From Candidatus Oscillibacter pullicola (GTDB taxonomy: Bacteria; Bacillota; Clostridia; Oscillospirales; Oscillospiraceae), in the NCBI GenBank assembly GCA_019118935.1, contig DWXY01000141.1, forward strand, positions 1 to 46,324: a DNA stretch of 46,324 nt, in the 5' to 3' direction. The notes beneath the pieces were generated by a model, which was given only the letters and a program-made list of their open reading frames with translations, ran no database searches and was not told where the DNA came from. Positions 41,435-46,324 of the stretch are shown here, piece by piece. Position numbers and translations under genes: made by a program. Position 1 is the stretch's first letter; each line of letters begins with the position of its first letter.

Positions 41435-41896
41435 TTACAGGGTCTTATTCATTGCGTAGTTGGTCAGCACCTGCCCCCGTACCGGCATCTGCTGCTCCCG
41501 CTCCACCCGGTATCCTCTGCGGAGGAAAAAGGGCAGGGCGGTCTTGGAGGCGTGGACGGTGACGGCATCCACCCCCAATTCCCGGCAGTGGGCCTCCAGC
41601 GCGTCACACAGGGCTGTGGCGATGCCCTGGCCCTGGCAGTCCCACCGGACGAACAGGTGGTCCAGATAGCCGGTATCATCCACGTTTCCGTAGCCCACGA
41701 TCCGGCCGTCCGCCTCCGCCACCAGGGTGTACAGCCGCTGGAACCAGCTGTCCCGTGTCAGCAGGTCCGCCTCCCCGGCGGCCCAGGCTTGCACCTGGGG
41801 CGGGGCGTAGTCCCGGCTGTTCACCCGCCGGACCGTCTCGCCGAACAGATGGGCCAGGATGGGCAGGTCTTCTGCCCGGTAGCGCCGCAGTTGCAT
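41435..41896 (-). CDS. GNAT-family N-acetyltransferase
   Basis: A 153-residue acetyl-CoA-dependent acetyltransferase of the GNAT fold. LRRYRAEDLPILAHLFGETV is the usual N-terminal strand-helix. GYLDHLFVRWDCQGQGIATALCDALE (near residues 80-105) contains the acetyl-CoA pyrophosphate loop Q-G-x-G-I-A. ALPFFLRRGYRVEREQQM is the C-terminal block. The start at 41896 has GGAGAG upstream. Substrate unknown; related proteins acetylate small molecules or protein N-termini. It lies between csoR and the copper ATPase on the opposite strand. Confidence 0.9.
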   Translation of the reverse strand: MQLRRYRAEDLPILAHLFGETVRRVNSRDYAPPQVQAWAAGEADLLTRDSWFQRLYTLVAEADGRIVGYGNVDDTGYLDHLFVRWDCQGQGIATALCDALEAHCRELGVDAVTVHASKTALPFFLRRGYRVEREQQMPVRGQVLTNYAMNKTL

Positions 41897-41986
41897 TCTG
41901 CTCTCTCCTCTCCTGTTTTGTGGCCATTTTACAGGAAGAATCTGCCCGCCGCAAGGTCTTTTGCCCGAAAGCGGAGGCACTTTTTC

Positions 41987-42036
41987 TTGACAGATATACC
42001 CCTATGGGTATAAAATACATATACCCCCATAGGTAT
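41987..42036 (+). promoter_or_regulatory. Promoter with two CsoR-type operators before the P1B ATPase
   Basis: TTGACA (41987-41992) and TATAAA (42009-42014) with a 16-bp spacer. ATACCCCTATGGGTAT (41996-42011) fills the spacer and ATACCCCCATAGGTAT (42021-42036) covers the start point; centres are 25 bp apart. Both match the csoR operator. Confidence 0.82.
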
Positions 42037-42056
42037 AAAGAAAGGAAGCGGTTTGT

Positions 42057-43931
42057 ATGATCCATGCCCTGGAGCGCTTTCTGGAGTGGGGCGGCGTGAA
42101 GAAGGACGTGACCTGCCTGGTCCTCTCCGGCATCGCCCTGCTCGTCAGCATCTTCGACCTGCTGCCCCAGCTGCCCTTTGACGCCGCCTGGGCGGCGGTG
42201 ATCCTCTGCGGCGTCCCCATTGTTTTAGAGGCGGTCATCGGTCTGGTGACGGCCTTCGACATCAAGGCGGACGTGCTGGTATCCATCGCCTTGATTGCCT
42301 CCCTCATCATTGGGGAGGACTTCGCCGCCGGCGAGGTGGCCTTCATCATGCAGCTGGGCGCCCTGCTGGAGGATCTGACAGTGGCCCGGGCGCGGGCCGG
42401 CATCGAGAAGCTGGTGCATCTGACGCCCCAGACCGCCCGCCGCCTCACCGGCGGCCGGGAAGAGGTCATTCCCGCCGAACAGGTGGCTGTGGGCGACGTG
42501 CTCCGGGTGCTGCCGGGCGAGACCGTGCCGGTGGACGGAGAGATTCTCACCGGACAGACCTCCATCAACCAGGCGGTGATGACCGGCGAATCCCTGCCCG
42601 TGGACAAGGGGCCTGGAGACGAGGTTTCCAGCGGCACGGTGAACCAGTTCGGTGCCTTCGAGATGCGGGCGACGAAGGTGGGAGAGGACAGCTCCATCCA
42701 GCGGATGATCCGGCTGGTCCAGTCCGCCGATGCCGGAAAGGCCAGGATCGTAGGGCTGGCGGACCGCTGGGCCACCTGGATCGTAGTGGCGGCCCTGACC
42801 GCCGCCGCCCTGACGGGCCTCGTCACCCGGGATCCCATCCGGGCGGTGACCATCCTGGTGGTGTTCTGCCCCTGTGCCCTGGTGCTGGCCACTCCCACTG
42901 CCATCATGGCCGCCATCGGCAACGCCACCAAGCACAGCTTCCTGGTGCGGGAGGGAGACGCTCTGGAGCGGCTGGCCTCCGTCTCCCAGGTGACATTTGA
43001 CAAGACAGGCACCCTGACCCTCGGCACCCCCCAGGTGAAGCTGGTGGAGAGCCTGCTGCCGGACGTGTCCCGGGACGCGCTCTACGCCTGGACCGCCGGG
43101 GCGGAGCTCCGGTCCGAGCACCCGTTGGGCCGTGCCGTCGTTCAGGGCTGGCGGGCCGAGGCCGGCGCCGCGCCGCCGGAGGCGGCGGACTTCCAGATGC
43201 TCCCCGGCCGGGGCGTGTCGGCCACTGTGGCGGGTCATCACCTCATCGCCGGCAACCGGGAGCTGCTGACAGAGGAACATGTCCCCTGGGAATCCCTGTC
43301 CCGGGCCGCTGTCCCCGCCCTGGAGCAGGGCTGCACCGTCATCTATGTGGCGGTGGACGGCCGCCCGGCGGGCTTCCTGGCCCTGGCGGACACCCTGCGG
43401 CCGGACGCCGCCGGGACCATCCGGGATGTCCAGGCCACCGGCGTGACCCCGGTGCTGCTCACCGGTGACCACGAGAAGGCCGCCCGGCATATTGCCGGGG
43501 AGCTGGGCATCGGCATCTTCCAGGCGGAGTGCCTGCCGGAGGATAAGCTGGCCTGGATCGACCGCAGCCAGCAGAGCGGCCGGCTGGTCTGCATGGTGGG
43601 GGACGGGATCAACGACGCCCCGGCCCTGAAGCGGGCCCACGTGGGCATCGCCATGGGCGGCGTGGGCAGCGACATCGCCGTGGACGCCGCGGACATCGCC
43701 CTGGTGAACGATGATATCCGGGAGCTGCCCCACCTGCTGGCCCTGTCCCGGCGGATGATGCGCACCATCAAGTGCAACCTGGCCTTCTCCATGACCCTGA
43801 ACTTCATCGCCATCGCCCTGGCCATCACCGGCATCCTGAACCCGGTGGTGGGCGCCCTGGTCCACAACGCCGGGTCCGTGCTGGTGATCGTCAACTCCTC
43901 CCTGCTGCTGAAGTGGCGGAAGCGCCCGTGA
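42057..43931 (+). CDS. P1B-type heavy-metal (probably copper) transporting ATPase
   Basis: A 624-residue membrane pump that exports metal ions at the cost of ATP. It has the TGES actuator loop, the intramembrane metal site CPC at 271-273, the phosphorylated Asp315 in DKTGT, SEHPLG (HP motif) and GDGINDAP. The last helices read GALVHNAGSVLVIVNSSLLL. No N-terminal metal-binding HMA domain with CxxC is present, so it is shorter than CopA. The ATG at 42057 has AAAGGAAG upstream. Copper is proposed because two CsoR-type operators lie in its promoter; the transmembrane motifs alone do not settle Cu against Zn/Cd. Confidence 0.92.
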   Translation: MIHALERFLEWGGVKKDVTCLVLSGIALLVSIFDLLPQLPFDAAWAAVILCGVPIVLEAVIGLVTAFDIKADVLVSIALIASLIIGEDFAAGEVAFIMQLGALLEDLTVARARAGIEKLVHLTPQTARRLTGGREEVIPAEQVAVGDVLRVLPGETVPVDGEILTGQTSINQAVMTGESLPVDKGPGDEVSSGTVNQFGAFEMRATKVGEDSSIQRMIRLVQSADAGKARIVGLADRWATWIVVAALTAAALTGLVTRDPIRAVTILVVFCPCALVLATPTAIMAAIGNATKHSFLVREGDALERLASVSQVTFDKTGTLTLGTPQVKLVESLLPDVSRDALYAWTAGAELRSEHPLGRAVVQGWRAEAGAAPPEAADFQMLPGRGVSATVAGHHLIAGNRELLTEEHVPWESLSRAAVPALEQGCTVIYVAVDGRPAGFLALADTLRPDAAGTIRDVQATGVTPVLLTGDHEKAARHIAGELGIGIFQAECLPEDKLAWIDRSQQSGRLVCMVGDGINDAPALKRAHVGIAMGGVGSDIAVDAADIALVNDDIRELPHLLALSRRMMRTIKCNLAFSMTLNFIAIALAITGILNPVVGALVHNAGSVLVIVNSSLLLKWRKRP

Positions 43932-43975
43932 CGGCGACGGGCCATGGGTCAGAAGCCTCCGCGTCCTCCCGCAGC

Positions 43976-44008
43976 AAAAAGCCCCCGGGCAGAGGCCCGG
44001 GGGCTTTT
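43976..44008. terminator. Bidirectional terminator between the ATPase and gntR genes
   Basis: AAAAAGCCCCCGGGC pairs with GCCCGGGGGCTTTT around AGAG, 10 GC pairs extended by A-T pairs. Confidence 0.9.
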
Positions 44009-44022
44009 CAAGTCTTGGCTTC

Positions 44023-44706
44023 TCACCCCTTCAGGGTGTTCAGCAGGTGCCGGATGTGAATGCTCATGGCGTGGCGGGCGCCCGCCTCGTCCCGCTGCAT
44101 CAGAAAGTCCAGGATCATGTAGTTGTCCGCGATGGCAATGCTCTGCATGTGCTCCCGGTTCACGGAGACCTGCAGGATTTCGTTCACCGCGCCGTTGATG
44201 ATGGGGTACAGCCGCCGCATATATTCGTTGTGCGAGGCCTTGATGATGGCCATGTGGAACTCCTGGTCCGCCAGGGGCCAGTCTCCGCCCGCCTTTGCGA
44301 TGCGCTCCATCCGCTCCGCTTTCTGGCGGATCTGCGCCAGCTCCTCGTCCGTGGCCCGCTGGCAGGCCAGCGCCACGGTGGCGGGCTCGAAGATCAGCCG
44401 CATTTCGAACAGGTCCCTGGCCCGGACCCGGGACCGCAGGTTGGACAGCGCCGTCAGATCCACTGCGCTGGCGGGCAGATCCTCTGTGACAAAGGTGCCC
44501 TTGCCCCGGCGGATCTCAAGCACGCCCTGGGCCACCAAAAAGGAGATGGCCTCCCGGAGCGTGGTGCGGCTGACGTGCAGCGCCTCGCTGAGTTCATTTT
44601 CATTCGGGAGCTTGCTCCCCGGCGTGAACCGCCGTTCGTCCATGATCAGCTCATACAGCCGGTCGGCCGTCCGCTCCGACAATTTGACTTTCCGTCCCTC
44701 ACCCAT
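44023..44706 (-). CDS. GntR-family regulator, FadR/FCD subfamily
   Basis: A 227-residue regulator. The winged HTH (LSERTADRLYELIMDERRFT, KLPNENELSEALHVSRTTLR, VLEIRRGKGTFV) is followed by an FCD effector domain (LFEMRLIFEPATVALACQRA; EFHMAIIKASHNEYM; HAMSIHIRHLL with metal-binding His). FCD regulators sense organic acids or acyl compounds. The ATG at 44706 was chosen since GGAGGG lies 6 nt upstream. It is divergent from the 2-oxoacid:ferredoxin oxidoreductase cluster, whose promoter carries a 10-bp direct repeat suited to its binding, so it probably controls that cluster. Confidence 0.93.
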   Translation of the reverse strand: MGEGRKVKLSERTADRLYELIMDERRFTPGSKLPNENELSEALHVSRTTLREAISFLVAQGVLEIRRGKGTFVTEDLPASAVDLTALSNLRSRVRARDLFEMRLIFEPATVALACQRATDEELAQIRQKAERMERIAKAGGDWPLADQEFHMAIIKASHNEYMRRLYPIINGAVNEILQVSVNREHMQSIAIADNYMILDFLMQRDEAGARHAMSIHIRHLLNTLKG

Positions 44707-44779
44707 GCTCATCCCTCCATCAACTGTGGTGAGGTCAGGCATTTCTCCACTGGATTTTCCGGCCAGTACGGAAATGTCC

Positions 44780-44817
44780 TTGACATCATATCTCTTTTAG
44801 AGTACAATGACATCATA
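44780..44817 (+). promoter_or_regulatory. Promoter of the oxidoreductase cluster with a direct repeat
   Basis: TTGACA (44780-44785) and TACAAT (44803-44808) with a 17-bp spacer. TGACATCATA occurs twice exactly, at 44781-44790 over the -35 and at 44808-44817 over the -10 end, 27 bp apart. The second copy is preceded by A, making a short ATGA/TCAT dyad. Likely GntR operator. Confidence 0.7.
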
Positions 44818-44872
44818 CAACAAATGAAAAAATAATACAACTATTTTTGTGAAAAAATGAGGTGAACCGCTT

Positions 44873-45556
44873 GTGACGGCCAAGGACATGTTTTCCCACC
44901 GCGTCTCGATCCTCACGGGCCACTACGGCACCGGAAAGACGGAGGTCTCCGTCAATCTGGCACTGGCGCTGGCCGCCGAGGGGGAACAGGTGATGCTGGC
45001 GGATCTGGACATCGTCAACCCCTATTTCCGCTCCCGGGAGCGGCGGCCCCTGCTGGAAAAAGCCGGCGTGCGGGTGATCTCCTCCTCCCAGGCCTGTTCG
45101 GACGCGGATGTCCCCGCCCTGCCGGCGGAGCTGCTGGCCATTCTGGAGAACCGGGAGATCCGGGGCATCCTGGACATCGGCGGCGATCCGGTAGGCGCCC
45201 GGGTGCTGGCCCGGTTCCAGCCCAAGATCGTGCAGGAGGACTACCAGCTGATCTTCGTCCTCAACGCCAACCGGCCGGAGGTGCGGGAGGCGGAGAGCGC
45301 CGTCGCCTACCTCCGTTCCATTGAGGCCGTCACCGGCCTCATCTGCTCGGGCCTGGTGAACAACACCCACCTGTGCGGCGAGACCACGCCGGCCGAGATC
45401 CGCAAGGGCGCCGCCCTGGCGGAGGAGGTCTCCCGGCAGACGGGAATCCCGGTCCTCTGCCACACGGCGGAGCAGCGGTTTTTAGAATCCCTGTCGGACC
45501 TGCGGGAACCTGTGTTCCCCATTGCCATCAATATGAAAAAGCCGTGGGAGCGCTGA
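44873..45556 (+). CDS. MinD/ParA-like P-loop ATPase of the oxidoreductase cluster
   Basis: A 227-residue soluble protein of the SIMIBI class. The P-loop is LTGHYGTGKTEVSVNLALAL near residue 14, with ADLDIVNPYFRSRE as the second acidic motif and ILDIGGDPVGARVLARF following. It lacks the deviant Walker KGG of true MinD (GTGKTE). The GTG at 44873 has GAGGTGA 8 nt upstream; the next in-frame Met is five codons on. It is directly followed by the ferredoxin and alpha subunits of a 2-oxoacid:ferredoxin oxidoreductase. Related ATPases recur in such clusters and may act in assembly or iron-sulfur loading; that role is inference. Confidence 0.82.
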   Translation: MTAKDMFSHRVSILTGHYGTGKTEVSVNLALALAAEGEQVMLADLDIVNPYFRSRERRPLLEKAGVRVISSSQACSDADVPALPAELLAILENREIRGILDIGGDPVGARVLARFQPKIVQEDYQLIFVLNANRPEVREAESAVAYLRSIEAVTGLICSGLVNNTHLCGETTPAEIRKGAALAEEVSRQTGIPVLCHTAEQRFLESLSDLREPVFPIAINMKKPWER

Positions 45557-45591
45557 CTCCGCGGCAGGAAAAAAGGAGGCATCCTGCAACC

Positions 45592-45804
45592 ATGACAGCA
45601 AAGGTAACCTTCAACTCTGACCGGTGCAAGGGCTGTGAGCTGTGCACCACCGTGTGCCCGAAGCACATCGTCGCCATCGATCAGGCCGTCATCAACCGGA
45701 AGGGGTATCACCCCGCCCACGTGACGGACATCAGCCAGTGCATCGCATGCGCCAGCTGCGCAAAGATCTGCCCGGACTCCATCATCACTGTGGAAAAATT
45801 CTGA
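45592..45804 (+). CDS. 2x[4Fe-4S] ferredoxin subunit of a 2-oxoacid:ferredoxin oxidoreductase
   Basis: A 70-residue protein with two complete CxxCxxCxxxCP motifs: [12 protein letters not shown] (residues 12-23) and [12 protein letters not shown] (near 50-61). This is the delta-type subunit that takes electrons from the catalytic core. AAAGGAGG lies 12 nt before the ATG. It sits between the P-loop ATPase and the alpha subunit, a usual arrangement for KorD/VorD. The electrons finally pass to soluble ferredoxin. Confidence 0.93.
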   Translation: MTAKVTFNSDRCKGCELCTTVCPKHIVAIDQAVINRKGYHPAHVTDISQCIACASCAKICPDSIITVEKF

Positions 45805-45821
45805 GAAGGAGGTCGTCGACC

Positions 45822-46324
45822 GTGGAAAAAGAACTTTGGAAAGGAAACGAAGCCATCGCCGAGGCCGCCATCCGCGCCGGCTGCGACTGCTTTTTCGGCT
45901 ATCCCATCACGCCCCAGAGCGAGGTCCCGGAGTATATGTCCGCCCATCTGCCCAAGGCGGGCGGCGTGTTCCTGCAGTCTGAGTCTGAGGTTGCGGCCAT
46001 CAACATGGTGTACGGCGCCGCCGGCGCCGGCATGCGGGCCATGACCTCTTCCTCCTCCCCCGGCATCAGCCTGAAGCAGGAGGGCATTACATACATCGCC
46101 GGCGCCGAGCTGCCCTGCGTCATCGTCAACTGCATGCGGGGCGGTCCGGGCCTGGGTACCATCCAGCCCGGCCAGGGCGACTACTATCAGGCCACCCGCG
46201 GCGGCGGCAACGGCGACTACCGGACACTGGTCCTCTCCCCCTCCAACGTGCAGGAGGCCGTGGACTTCGTTCAGGAGGCCTTTGACATTGCCGACCAGTA
46301 CCGCAACCCCGTCATGGTGGTCAT
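45822..46324 (+). CDS. 2-oxoacid:ferredoxin oxidoreductase alpha subunit, N-terminal part (cut by window edge)
   Basis: The first 167 codons of a KorA/VorA-type subunit that oxidatively decarboxylates a 2-oxoacid to acyl-CoA. The start is GTG at 45822, with AAGGAGG 9 nt upstream. [27 protein letters not shown] is the family opening, with the diagnostic [34 protein letters not shown] and [21 protein letters not shown] follow. The size of the missing part and the beta and gamma subunits lie outside the window, so 2-oxoglutarate and branched-chain 2-oxoacids cannot be told apart. Confidence 0.93.
   Translation, partial: MEKELWKGNEAIAEAAIRAGCDCFFGYPITPQSEVPEYMSAHLPKAGGVFLQSESEVAAINMVYGAAGAGMRAMTSSSSPGISLKQEGITYIAGAELPCVIVNCMRGGPGLGTIQPGQGDYYQATRGGGNGDYRTLVLSPSNVQEAVDFVQEAFDIADQYRNPVMVV

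Overview
The window looks like chromosomal DNA from a high-GC member of the Clostridia, probably Oscillospirales (Flavonifractor/Oscillibacter-like). Strong GGAGG ribosome-binding sites, sigma-A promoters with 17-bp spacers, a T-box leader, LacI-, GntR- and CsoR-type regulators, a type III glutamine synthetase and 2-oxoacid:ferredoxin oxidoreductase genes point this way, and third codon positions are strongly G/C. No prophage, transposase or CRISPR array was seen. The taxonomic call is inference; no database search was run.

Left part (1-15.8 kb). The 5' part of gap faces a LacI-family regulator across a shared operator region. Next come a secreted serine hydrolase with a MerR-type promoter, a small Xre regulator, a pyridoxamine kinase/MFS pair, tRNA-Leu(UAG), and a hairpin-rich non-coding stretch. 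A minus-strand carbohydrate ABC operon follows (LacI regulator, permease, binding lipoprotein, permease, MBL-fold hydrolase, ATPase). A DUF1275 membrane protein and uridine phosphorylase are read the other way.

Middle (15.8-32.6 kb). A minus-strand group holds a small metallopeptidase, an unrecognised protein and Tex. An 870-nt non-coding block follows with two inverted copies of a dispersed repeat. Then come a DUF1846 protein and a nitrogen/purine block on the plus strand: purA, purB, asnB behind a T-box whose specifier reads AAC (Asn), and type III glutamine synthetase. lrgA-lrgB, an acetyl-CoA hydrolase/transferase and a zinc-dependent phospholipase C-like protein close the section.

Right part (32.6-46.3 kb). 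An eight-gene operon (aroF, tyrA, aroB, aroA, aroC, pheA, fused aroE-aroK, aroQ) encodes the whole shikimate pathway and both the Phe and Tyr branches. Ahead of it lies what looks like a classical ribosome-mediated attenuator: a 34-codon leader peptide with seven Phe/Tyr codons in ten, an antiterminator pairing and a strong terminator. This is the most notable find, because amino-acid operons in this phylum usually use T-boxes, as asnB does in this same window. The operon is followed by csoR and, after a GNAT gene, a copper-type P1B ATPase that share matching operators. A GntR/FCD regulator then faces a MinD/ParA-like ATPase, a 2x[4Fe-4S] ferredoxin subunit and the start of a 2-oxoacid:ferredoxin oxidoreductase alpha subunit, which runs off the window.
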